From an uncultured bacterium (GTDB taxonomy: Bacteria > Hydrogenedentota > Hydrogenedentia > Hydrogenedentales > CAILVY01): 64,000 nucleotides of DNA. The position numbers and the translations under genes are program-made. The notes under the pieces are model-generated. The model saw nothing but the letters and a program-made list of their open reading frames with translations. It searched no databases and was not told the origin of the DNA. Positions 37,289-46,989 of this stretch are shown here, in pieces. The stretch's first letter is position 1, and every line of letters begins with the position of its first letter. The DNA lies in NCBI GenBank assembly GCA_937951485.1, contig CALEDJ010000032.1:90512-154511 (forward strand), written 5' to 3'.

Positions 37289-38473
37289 ATGCGGAATGTA
37301 TTGTTGGTCGGCGCGGTGCGTACCCCGATCGGTTCAATGAACGGTGTGTTTGCGAATACGCGGGCGGTGGAACTGGGGGTCACGGCGGCGAAGGAAACCC
37401 TGGCGCGAACGCATACGGATGCGGCGCAATTGGACGAGGTGATTTTCGGCAATGTGCTGCAGGCCGGGCAGGGACAGAATCCCGCGCGTCAGATTGCGAT
37501 TGGCTGCGGAGCACCGGACACAGTGCCCGCGTTCACCGTCAACAAGGTCTGTGGGTCCGGACTGAAGGCCGTGGAACTGGCTTGGCAAAGCGTTCTGCTG
37601 GGTCGTGCCGACATGGTGCTGGCGGGTGGCGTGGAAAATATGAGCATGGCCCCGTATCTTCTGCCGGCGATGCGGGCAGGCGCTCGCCTCGGCGATGCCA
37701 AGGCGGTGGACGGCATGATCCTGGACGGGCTGTGGGAAATCTTTAACGACTATCACATGGGTATCACGGCGGAGAATATCGCCGAGCAATATATGATCAC
37801 CCGGGAAGAACAGGACGCATTCGCGCTGGAAAGCCAGCGCAAATGCGCCCGTGCCATGCAGGAGGGGCTTTTCACGGCGGAAATCACGCCGGTGAAAGTG
37901 CGCCAGCGTAAGGGTGAGATTCTCGTGGACACGGACGAGCATCCCAAACCCGACACGGACCTGGAAAAGATGGCCAAACTCCGCCCGGCCTTCAAGCCAA
38001 ACGGAACCGTCACGGCGGCCAACGCTTCGGGCATCAACGACGCCGGCGCGTCCATGCTGGTTGTGGCCGAAGACGCGGTCCCCGACGGCGTTGACACCGC
38101 CGCCGCGGTCTATCTTCGCGATGTGCGCTCTTCCGGTTGTGACCCCCGCGTCATGGGTCTGGGGCCGGTGGGCGCCGTGCGCAAATTGCTGGAGAAGAAC
38201 GACAAACGCGTTGAAGACATCGAACTGTGGGAACTGAATGAAGCCTTTGCCGCGCAGTCCATCGCTGTGATTCGTGAGTTGGGCGTGGACACGGCCCTGG
38301 TAAACGTCAATGGCGGGGCGATCGCCCTGGGGCATCCCATCGGCTGCACTGGCGCACGCGTGCTGGTGACCCTGATTCACGAGATGCGGCGGCGCGGCGT
38401 GCGGTTCGGAGTGGCGGGCATGTGCATCGGCGGCGGTATGGGTATCGCCTGTCTTGTTGAAAACACCCATTAA
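37289..38473 (+). CDS. Acetyl-CoA C-acetyltransferase (thiolase)
   Basis: The 394-residue thiolase catalyses acetoacetyl-CoA formation or cleavage. Active-site residues are the nucleophile Cys in [10 protein letters not shown], His in [21 protein letters not shown] and the second Cys in MCIGGGMG. The start [18 protein letters not shown] is typical of the biosynthetic (AtoB/PhaA) type. Its SD ggaggg precedes ATG 37289. It stands alone upstream of gatCAB, and no hydroxyacyl-CoA dehydrogenase is near. Confidence 0.94.
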   Translation: MRNVLLVGAVRTPIGSMNGVFANTRAVELGVTAAKETLARTHTDAAQLDEVIFGNVLQAGQGQNPARQIAIGCGAPDTVPAFTVNKVCGSGLKAVELAWQSVLLGRADMVLAGGVENMSMAPYLLPAMRAGARLGDAKAVDGMILDGLWEIFNDYHMGITAENIAEQYMITREEQDAFALESQRKCARAMQEGLFTAEITPVKVRQRKGEILVDTDEHPKPDTDLEKMAKLRPAFKPNGTVTAANASGINDAGASMLVVAEDAVPDGVDTAAAVYLRDVRSSGCDPRVMGLGPVGAVRKLLEKNDKRVEDIELWELNEAFAAQSIAVIRELGVDTALVNVNGGAIALGHPIGCTGARVLVTLIHEMRRRGVRFGVAGMCIGGGMGIACLVENTH

Positions 38474-38501
38474 GAACCCTTTGATGCGCCAGGCGCCGAT
38501 C

Positions 38502-38531
38502 TTGGAATCATCCGCCGATTCCGTGTTATCC
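38502..38531 (+). promoter_or_regulatory. Possible promoter of gatCAB
   Basis: TTGGAA (38502-38507) is followed after 18 nt by TTATCC (38526-38531), about 40 nt before gatC. The boxes are moderate matches. Confidence 0.35.
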
Positions 38532-38572
38532 TATCGTTCCTTCCACCGGATGATTTTCAGAAAAGGACAGAC

Positions 38573-38871
38573 ATGAGCAAAATATCAACCAACGACGTGG
38601 AATACGTGGCGAGTCTGGCGCAATTGGAACTGGACGCTGCGGCCAAGGAGCGCCTCGTGCAGGAGATGGGTGAGATTCTCGCGTACATGGACAAATTGAA
38701 CGAACTGGACACCGCCAACGTGGAACCGATGATGCACGCCATGGAGATGACCAACGTCTTTCGCGAGGATGTGGTGGAGTCATCCATTTCGCGCGAGACA
38801 GCCCTGCAAAACGCGCCCGTGCATGACGGACAGTACTTCATTGTGCCGCGCATCCTGGAAGGAGACGAGGC

Positions 38872-38875
<4 letters not shown>
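38573..38875 (+). CDS. gatC: Aspartyl/glutamyl-tRNA amidotransferase subunit C
   Basis: GatC (100 residues) clamps GatA and GatB together. It has the family core DVEYVASLAQLELDAAAKER and MDKLNELDTANVEPM, ending VLREDVV-like (VFREDVV). It is the first gene of gatCAB and overlaps gatA by 4 nt (ATGA). Confidence 0.95.
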
Positions 38876-40338
<1,463 letters not shown>

Positions 40339-40348
40339 GGATACTCTA

Positions 40349-41779
40349 ATGGAATACGAAGCCGTGATCGGCATGGAGGTCCATGTCGAGATCAACACAA
40401 AATCAAAGATTTTCTGCGGGTGCAGCACCGAGTTCAACGCGCCGCCAAACACCAATGTTTGCCCCGTCTGCCTGGGCTTCCCCGGGGTACTGCCTGTGTT
40501 GAACCGGGAAATGGTGAACAAGTCGGTGGCGGCAGGGCTTGCCCTCAATTGCCGGATTTCCAGATGGTCCAAAATGGACCGTAAGAACTATTTCTATCCC
40601 GACATGGCCAAGAACTACCAGATCAGTCAGTACGATCTGCCGCTATGTTTCAAAGGCCATTTGGACATCGAAGTGGATGGCGAAATCCGCCGCATCGGCA
40701 TCACCCGCGCACACATGGAGGAAGACACCGCCCGCAATACCCACACCATCGGCGGCGGCCAGAGCGGTGTGGATTTTAACCGCAGCGGCGTGCCCCTGCT
40801 GGAAATCGTGACGGAACCGGACCTGCGCAGCGCGAAGGAGGCATATGCCTATCTGGTCACGCTCAAGCAGATTCTCCAGTATCTCGATGTCAGCGACTGC
40901 AACATGGAAGAAGGTTCGCTTCGCGCTGAAGCCAACATCAGCGTGCGTCCCAAGGGCGCAACTGCCTTCGGGGCCAAGACGGAAGTGAAAAACGTCGCGT
41001 CGTTCAGCGGGGTGCAAAAAGCCATCGAGTACGAAATTGCGCGCCAGATTCAGGTGCTGGAAGAAGGCGGGAAAGTGCTGCAGGAAACGCGGGGCTGGGA
41101 CGCGGACCGGGGGATCACCGTCACCCAGCGGCTCAAAGAATCCGCCCATGACTACCGTTATTTCCCGGAACCCGATCTTGTGCCGATTGTGGTGGATGAG
41201 GCGTGGGAACATCGCATCCGGGACAGGTTGCCGGAATTGCCCATGGCACGGAAAAAACGGTTCATGGAGCAGTACGGCCTCTCCGCCTATGACGCCATGG
41301 TGCTCACCGCCACCCGGCCTCTGGCCGACTACTACGAAGCATGTGTTTCAGCCGGCGCTGAATCCAAGAAGGCGGCCAACTGGGTCATGGGCGATTTGCA
41401 GGCGCTGCTGACCGATGGCAAAATGGAGATAACACAATGCCGGATTGCGCCAGCCGCACTGGCCGCCATGATCCGCATGATCGAAGAAGGCGCCATCAGT
41501 GGAAAGATCGGCAAGGAAGTCCTGGCGGACATGTTTGAAACCGGCAGGGAACCGCAGGCAATCGTCGAAGAGAAGGGGCTGGCACAGATCAGCGATGAAG
41601 CGGCCATCGAGGCCATTGTCGCCCAAGTGATCAGCGACAATCCCGCCCAGGTCGAACAATACAAGGCGGGCAAGGAAAAGGTCATGGGTTTCCTCGTGGG
41701 GCAGGTGATGAAAGCCTCGCGTGGCAAGGCCAATCCCGAACTGGTGAACAGAATCCTGCGCGATGCGCTGAAAAAATAG
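40349..41779 (+). CDS. gatB: Aspartyl/glutamyl-tRNA amidotransferase subunit B
   Basis: GatB (476 residues) binds the misacylated tRNA and phosphorylates it with ATP. It has [17 protein letters not shown], the zinc-binding Cys in FCGCSTEF and [16 protein letters not shown], the HLEEDTA-like metal site [32 protein letters not shown] and EVKNVASF. The C-terminal tail-helical domain (YqeY-like) is intact, ending [17 protein letters not shown]. With gatC and gatA it forms the complete amidotransferase. Confidence 0.97.
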   Translation: MEYEAVIGMEVHVEINTKSKIFCGCSTEFNAPPNTNVCPVCLGFPGVLPVLNREMVNKSVAAGLALNCRISRWSKMDRKNYFYPDMAKNYQISQYDLPLCFKGHLDIEVDGEIRRIGITRAHMEEDTARNTHTIGGGQSGVDFNRSGVPLLEIVTEPDLRSAKEAYAYLVTLKQILQYLDVSDCNMEEGSLRAEANISVRPKGATAFGAKTEVKNVASFSGVQKAIEYEIARQIQVLEEGGKVLQETRGWDADRGITVTQRLKESAHDYRYFPEPDLVPIVVDEAWEHRIRDRLPELPMARKKRFMEQYGLSAYDAMVLTATRPLADYYEACVSAGAESKKAANWVMGDLQALLTDGKMEITQCRIAPAALAAMIRMIEEGAISGKIGKEVLADMFETGREPQAIVEEKGLAQISDEAAIEAIVAQVISDNPAQVEQYKAGKEKVMGFLVGQVMKASRGKANPELVNRILRDALKK

Positions 41780-41785
41780 GAGAAA

Positions 41786-42175
41786 GTGTTTTTGCCCAAG
41801 GCCATAAACCAACCAACGACGGATAAGGACGAACGGTTTCTACAGATCACGCATAGAATCGCGGAAATCAGCGCCGAAAAGAAGGCCAGGGACATCCGGG
41901 CGCTTGATCTACGCGGACTGACGCTTGTCGCGGACAGTTTTATCCTCTGCACCGCCACCAGCGAACTGCAACTCAAGGCGGTTTTCAATGCCGTTATCGA
42001 GGGATTGAAAGAGGTGGGCATCGCGCCGTTGAGGACGGAGGGCACATTTCGCGACGGATGGTTGCTGATGGATTACGGCGTGGTCATTTTCCACATATTC
42101 AGGGAAAAAGCGCGGGAATTCTATGATCTGGAAGGCATGTGGGGCGATGCTCCGGACATCCCCTTGTCGGTGTAA
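41786..42175 (+). CDS. rsfS: Ribosomal silencing factor RsfS
   Basis: RsfS binds ribosomal protein uL14 and blocks subunit joining when nutrients are low. The protein (127-129 residues) shows ALDLRGLTLVADSFILCTATSELQLKAV, then GTFRDGWLLMDYGVVIFHIF and REFYDLEGMWGDAP at the end, all typical. GTG 41786 is the first start, but the SD aggag is only 3-4 nt away; TTG 41792, 9 nt from the SD, may be the actual one. It follows gatB by 6 nt. Confidence 0.95.
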   Translation: MFLPKAINQPTTDKDERFLQITHRIAEISAEKKARDIRALDLRGLTLVADSFILCTATSELQLKAVFNAVIEGLKEVGIAPLRTEGTFRDGWLLMDYGVVIFHIFREKAREFYDLEGMWGDAPDIPLSV

Positions 42176-42206
42176 CTATTTCTGGTAAAGCAGGGATGCG
42201 ACAAGC

Positions 42207-43055
42207 ATGACGGAACAGATGTTCATACCGGACCGCCAGCGCCTGTACCATTATAAACTGGATCGGGTGCTCGGGCAGGGCGGCACGGGAAAGGTCTATC
42301 GCGGCATTGACACGAAAAAAGGCGAAGTGGTGGCGATCAAGCGCTTCCGGGAGGATTTCTTCCGCAACGTCCTGCATCTGCGCGATCTCAAGAAGGGCGT
42401 CAAGCGTTTCAAGAAATTCAAACATCCCAATATCGTGCAGATACTCGACTTTCTCGATGACAATCCCTCGGAAGGCATCTGCATGGTTATGGAATATGTG
42501 GATGGACCAAACCTTCGGTGGTATATCGCCAACCGTCCGTGGAATCTCCAGGAACGCCTCACCATTGTGGCGCAACTGTGCAACGGCCTGCAGTACCTGC
42601 ACGATCAGGAATGCATTCACCACGATTTCAAACCCGCCAACGTCCTTTTTACACGGAGAGGACTCGCCAAAATTGCGGACTATTCCCTTTATGGCAGCAG
42701 TTTTCTTCTGGAACTGTTCGACCGTAGCGCGGGCGAGCAAATCACCCCCATGTTCGTCGCGCCGGAAATCCTGCGCAAAGAAAAGGCCACTGCCAAGAGC
42801 GACCAGTACTCCCTGGGCATCACCATGTATATGATGTTCGCCGAACGCCATCCCTTTCTGGCGGACAGCCTCCCCAAACTCTATCAATGTCACTTGCGCG
42901 TTGTTCCGGAGCATCCCTCCGTCATCAATCCGAAATGTCCCCATCGTCTCGGCGACATCATCATGCGCCTGCTCGAAAAAGACCCGGCCAAACGGTTCCG
43001 CGATTGTGATGAATTGCGCATCGCCCTGGCCGATATCGGACGCAGCAGGATCTGA
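42207..43055 (+). CDS. Atypical Ser/Thr protein kinase
   Basis: The 282-residue protein is a bare Hanks-type kinase domain with no membrane helix or sensor part. The glycine loop LGQGGTGKVYRG, Lys45 in VAIKRF, and the SDQYSLGITMYMMFA helix are normal. The catalytic loop reads IHHDFKPANVLF (HHD instead of HRD, with Asp140 and Asn kept) and the DFG motif is DYS (Asp158 kept). The APE motif is APE in FVAPEILRK. It could still bind ATP and metal, but loss of the HRD Arg suggests it is not regulated by activation-loop phosphorylation. It lies 31 nt after rsfS and about 400 nt before the Gld-like cassette. Confidence 0.85.
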   Translation: MTEQMFIPDRQRLYHYKLDRVLGQGGTGKVYRGIDTKKGEVVAIKRFREDFFRNVLHLRDLKKGVKRFKKFKHPNIVQILDFLDDNPSEGICMVMEYVDGPNLRWYIANRPWNLQERLTIVAQLCNGLQYLHDQECIHHDFKPANVLFTRRGLAKIADYSLYGSSFLLELFDRSAGEQITPMFVAPEILRKEKATAKSDQYSLGITMYMMFAERHPFLADSLPKLYQCHLRVVPEHPSVINPKCPHRLGDIIMRLLEKDPAKRFRDCDELRIALADIGRSRI

Positions 43056-43463
43056 TTCGTTTGTCTCTATTATTCATTACAGATCAGTGCTGTCCAAAAA
43101 ATTCCTGGCGTTGAGAAGAGCCTTCGATATATATCAGACTCGTGGTCAGGGGATGTTTTACTGCCCGGAATCCGGCAGCGCCCGCATATAGTGCCCCAAA
43201 ACGGGCATTTTGCCCCATCTGGGGTGGGGCGTGGGGGAGAGGCGCGGAACTTTCGCCATCCTTTACGGGGATGTTACCATTTATTTTTCAACGGCATGGA
43301 TCATGTGACGGGGCCGCCATGCGGCCAGGGGGATCATGGCACATGACTTGCATTGACTGGATGACGGGTCCGCTGTATCTTGGGGATCCACACCGTCTTG
43401 CATATGTTCCAAAATGGAATCCATGTGGAGCGGGAATGGAACGGATATGGGAGAAGATGAGCA
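43056..43463. other. Intergenic region holding a repeat and a sigma-54 promoter
   Basis: No gene is seen in these 408 bases. Bases 43085-43124 share about 31 of 40 positions with 62384-62423. Palindromic G/C stretches occur near 43190-43240, one of them (tgccc-caaaac-gggca, followed by tttt) a weak terminator candidate for the kinase. A sigma-54 promoter lies at 43337. Confidence 0.55.
43337..43353 (+). promoter_or_regulatory. Sigma-54 (-24/-12) promoter of the Gld-like ABC cassette
   Basis: The sequence tggcacatgacttgcat matches the RpoN consensus TGGCAC-N5-TTGCA with the invariant GG and GC exactly 10 bases apart. Transcription would start near 43363, about 100 nt before the ATP-binding gene at 43464. 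Such promoters need an AAA+ activator; one is encoded at the end of this window. Confidence 0.7.
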
Positions 43464-44435
43464 ATGATCAAAGCCAAAGGGCTGACGATGCATTACGGCC
43501 CGGTGGTCGCGCTGGATTCGGTTTCTTTTGAAGTGAACCGCGGCGAGATCGTCGGGCTGCTTGGTCCAAACGGCGCGGGCAAGTCCACTGCGATGAAGAT
43601 ACTCACCACGTATCTGTATCCCACGAAGGGCACCGCAGAGGTGGGTGGGATAGACGTGCTTGAAGACCCGCTCAAAGTGCGCAAGATTATCGGGTATCTT
43701 CCGGAAATTCTGCCGCTGTACATGGACATGGAGGTGCGCGCGTATCTCCAGTTCGTGGGCCGGGCGCGGGGACTGCGCGGCTCGGAATTGACGCAACGCA
43801 CGGACGTGGTGCTGGACGCCTGCGGCCTGCGCCCCATGTACCGCAAGATCATCCGGGAACTCTCCAAGGGCTACAAGCAGCGCACGGCGCTGGCGCAGGC
43901 GCTCATCCACAATCCGGATGTCATCATTCTGGACGAGCCGACGTCGGGCTTGGACCCCCATCAAATCCTGGAAATCAGGCACCTTATCAAGATGCTTGCC
44001 AAGGACAAGACCGTCATCCTCTCCACGCATATCCTGCAGGAGGTCCAGGCCACGGCCGACCGCATCGTCATCATCAACCGGGGCCGCATCGTGGGCGACG
44101 GCACCCTGGACGAACTGCGGGCGCGCGCAAAAACTTCCGAGCGTGTGTCATTGGTTTTGGAAGGCGACAGAAAAGAAGTGGAGCGCCTGTTGTCCGGGGT
44201 GCAGGGCGTGAGCAAGGTCCAGTATCAGGGCGAAGTGGACGGCTGTAACGCTTTTCTGCTGTTCAGCAAGCCCGGCGTGAATTGTTGGCGGGAAGTCAGC
44301 CAACTGGCGCACGCGCAACGATGGCCGGTGCGCGAACTCGCCGAGAAGCCGCTCACCCTGGAAGAGACCTTCCTGGTATTGACCGAAAAAGAAGCGCAAC
44401 GCGCTGCGACTTCAGTGAAGGAGTTGGCGTCATGA
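43464..44435 (+). CDS. ABC transporter ATP-binding protein, GldA/CcmA-like
   Basis: The 323-residue ATPase has Walker A GPNGAGKST, Q-loop GYLPEILPLY, signature LSKGYKQR, Walker B VIILDEPTSGLDP and switch His in LSTHILQEV, followed by a C-terminal regulatory region of about 100 residues. It heads a three-gene set with a permease/GldG fusion and a DUF4340 protein, a set common in Planctomycetes and Bacteroidetes; in the latter GldAFG is required for gliding. Its stop overlaps the next start by 4 nt. The transported substrate is unknown. Confidence 0.9.
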   Translation: MIKAKGLTMHYGPVVALDSVSFEVNRGEIVGLLGPNGAGKSTAMKILTTYLYPTKGTAEVGGIDVLEDPLKVRKIIGYLPEILPLYMDMEVRAYLQFVGRARGLRGSELTQRTDVVLDACGLRPMYRKIIRELSKGYKQRTALAQALIHNPDVIILDEPTSGLDPHQILEIRHLIKMLAKDKTVILSTHILQEVQATADRIVIINRGRIVGDGTLDELRARAKTSERVSLVLEGDRKEVERLLSGVQGVSKVQYQGEVDGCNAFLLFSKPGVNCWREVSQLAHAQRWPVRELAEKPLTLEETFLVLTEKEAQRAATSVKELAS

Positions 44436-46951
44436 GAAACGTCGTTTCGATTCTCCGCCGCGATTTGGGCGCCTATTTTACCTCGCCCATCGGATACATC
44501 TTCATGATGGTTTTCGTGACCATCAGCGTCGGACTATACATCACCATGTTCTTCAGTTTTCCCCGGGCGGATATGCGGCCCTATTTCGACAACCTGCCGC
44601 TGCTGTTGTGCGTGTTCATCCCGGCGGTGACCATGCGGATCTGGGCGGAGGAACGCAAGGAAAACACTTGGGAAATGCTGTTGACATTCCCCATGCGCGC
44701 GGCGGAACTGGTGATAGGCAAATTTCTGGCCGCATTCATCTTTTTCGCGTTGACGCTGCTGGCCACAATTACCGTGCCGGCGATGTTGTATTCGCTGGGC
44801 AATCCGGACACGGGCGCCATCATCGGCGGCTATTTCGGCACGCTCCTGCTGGGGGCGTTTTTCCTCGCCCTTGGCATCTTTTTCTCCGGCTTCTGCAAGG
44901 ACCAGATCGTAGCCTTCGTGGTGACGCTGCTGACCTGCTTCATGTTCTTTTTGATAGGGACAGACTTCATCGCCTCGTACATAGACGACAAATTCGCGGG
45001 ACTCGGCACCTTCCTCTCCGATGTGCTGGGCATTTTCAAACATTACGGCGCATTCACCCGGGGCGTGCTCGACTTCGCCGATGTTGTGTTTTTCCTGGCT
45101 TGGACCGTCCTGTTTCTTGTGCTTAACGTTATGTACATTGACGGGCGCAGCCGCCCCGGTGCGCGCACCGTTTTCGGCAGCGCGGTCGCCATCTGCCTCG
45201 CCATCGGCCTGCTTTTCAACTACATCATGGTCGGCCAGAGTTTCGCGCGTTTCGACCTGACCCAGGACAAAATTTACACCATCTCCACCGCCTCCAAGGC
45301 AATCCTTTCCGACCTGACCGACCCGGTGCAGATCAAGGTCTACATTACTCCCCGTGACAAGATGCCGACCGGCATGAAGACCCTCGAACAGGACATCGTG
45401 GATAAACTCGAAGAACTTCGGGTGGCCACCGATGGCAAGGTCAATTACAGTACGGTTTATCTGGAAGTGGCGAACGTCTTCGCTGACCGCGATGATGACG
45501 CTGAAACCGGCGACAGTGAGGAAAAGGCCATTGAACGCCGCATGTTGGACAAAGGCGTCGAACCCTTCAATGTGCAGGCCATGAGCCAGGACGAAGTCAC
45601 CAGCAGGCTGGTCTATTCCTCCATTGGTGTCGCCTATCGCGACAAGCCCGAAGAGTTCATTTCCCAGGTGATGCCTCAGATGGTGGACCAACTCGAATAC
45701 CTGCTCGTCAGCACCATCTATAAACTCACCCGCGAGAAAGCGCCCGTTGTTGCGCTTGTCGCCCCGGAAGAAGCAATCAACATTGACCCGCAGATGCGGC
45801 AGATGCTCATGCAGATGGGCCAGCCCATCCCCCAATCAGAAGACCCATATATCTACCTGCAGCGCATCCTTGAAGGCGAAAAATACGATGTGCGCAGGGT
45901 GGAATTGACCAAGGAAAGCCCATTGCCGGAGGAATACGACACGCTGGTGGTGGTGAATCCCCGCAACCTGAACGAGCGCCAGCGCTGGGAAATCAACCGC
46001 GCCCTGCACAGCGGGAAATCCGTGATCCTGGCCGTGCAACAATACCAGTGGGACTACCGCGCCACCCCGCAGGGCAACACCGTGTCGCGGCGTGAGGAAC
46101 GCCCCGAGATCAATCCCCTGCTGGAACACTACGGCCTGAAGGTGAGCGATGAAATTCTCATGGATGTGAACGCCGTGCCGTTGCGGGTGCAGTCCGGAAA
46201 CACCCTGCAGGACCTGCTGCGCGGCGGACAGCCCTTTGATCTTCCCATGCACATCCTGGTCCACAACGCCACCATGGACCAGGACGTCTCCATCACCAAC
46301 CGCCTCTCCGCCATCTTCTACCTGTGGGGCACAGCATTGGAACTGGATCAGGACAAACTCGATGAACTCGGTTTGCGGGCGCGGGTAATCATGTCCACCA
46401 GCGACCGCGCATGGTCTGTGCCCGCAACAGCACAACTGACGCGCGCTTCTTTCCAGCCGCCCGCGGGTGGCGGGAAAGAGTACCCGCTGATGGCAATTGT
46501 GGAAGGTCAGTTTCCCGACGCTTTTGCAGGGAAGGAGCGACCCGCCTGGCCCAAGCCTGAGCAGCAGCCTGGTCAGCCGCCCATGCCTGACCTGGATGAC
46601 AACGAGCCGCCCGCTCCGCCGATAACTCCCAAACCGGCGAAACTCGTACTGCTCGGTTGCTCGGAAATGTTCCGTAAAAATTTCCTGCAGGCGGGCAATT
46701 TGGACTTGTTTTTGAACAGCGTGGACGCCGTTACGCTGAATGAAAACATCGTTCACGTGCGCGGGCGCAAGCCTATTGACCGCACCATCGCCAAGCCGAC
46801 TGAGCGACAGAAGACCGTCTGGCGTCTCGCCAATTACGGCCTGGCCAACGCCATCATCGCCTCTATCGGCATAGGGCTCCTGGTGATGCGTCGCCGCGCG
46901 AGGCATGCGTACACCATGGCCTATATTCGCACCGACAACCAGCAGGCATAA
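44432..46951 (+). CDS. ABC-2 permease fused to a GldG-like auxiliary domain
   Basis: The 839-residue protein begins with an ABC-2 type permease of six helices (about residues 1-240, starting RDLGAYFTSPIGYIF, with AEERKENTWEMLLT), which corresponds to GldF. After an extra helix near 250 it continues as the extracytoplasmic GldG-like domain (FARFDLTQDKIYTIS, then DPVQIKVYIT, DTLVVVNP) and ends with a helix (ANYGLANAIIASIGIGLLVM) and a basic tail. In Bacteroidetes these are two separate genes. ATG 44432 is coupled to the ATPase gene (ATGA); the longer upstream reading is a shadow. Confidence 0.88.
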   Translation: MRNVVSILRRDLGAYFTSPIGYIFMMVFVTISVGLYITMFFSFPRADMRPYFDNLPLLLCVFIPAVTMRIWAEERKENTWEMLLTFPMRAAELVIGKFLAAFIFFALTLLATITVPAMLYSLGNPDTGAIIGGYFGTLLLGAFFLALGIFFSGFCKDQIVAFVVTLLTCFMFFLIGTDFIASYIDDKFAGLGTFLSDVLGIFKHYGAFTRGVLDFADVVFFLAWTVLFLVLNVMYIDGRSRPGARTVFGSAVAICLAIGLLFNYIMVGQSFARFDLTQDKIYTISTASKAILSDLTDPVQIKVYITPRDKMPTGMKTLEQDIVDKLEELRVATDGKVNYSTVYLEVANVFADRDDDAETGDSEEKAIERRMLDKGVEPFNVQAMSQDEVTSRLVYSSIGVAYRDKPEEFISQVMPQMVDQLEYLLVSTIYKLTREKAPVVALVAPEEAINIDPQMRQMLMQMGQPIPQSEDPYIYLQRILEGEKYDVRRVELTKESPLPEEYDTLVVVNPRNLNERQRWEINRALHSGKSVILAVQQYQWDYRATPQGNTVSRREERPEINPLLEHYGLKVSDEILMDVNAVPLRVQSGNTLQDLLRGGQPFDLPMHILVHNATMDQDVSITNRLSAIFYLWGTALELDQDKLDELGLRARVIMSTSDRAWSVPATAQLTRASFQPPAGGGKEYPLMAIVEGQFPDAFAGKERPAWPKPEQQPGQPPMPDLDDNEPPAPPITPKPAKLVLLGCSEMFRKNFLQAGNLDLFLNSVDAVTLNENIVHVRGRKPIDRTIAKPTERQKTVWRLANYGLANAIIASIGIGLLVMRRRARHAYTMAYIRTDNQQA

Positions 46952-46989
46952 CCAAGGACGGGCATCAGCCCGATTCCCGGAGCGCAACC

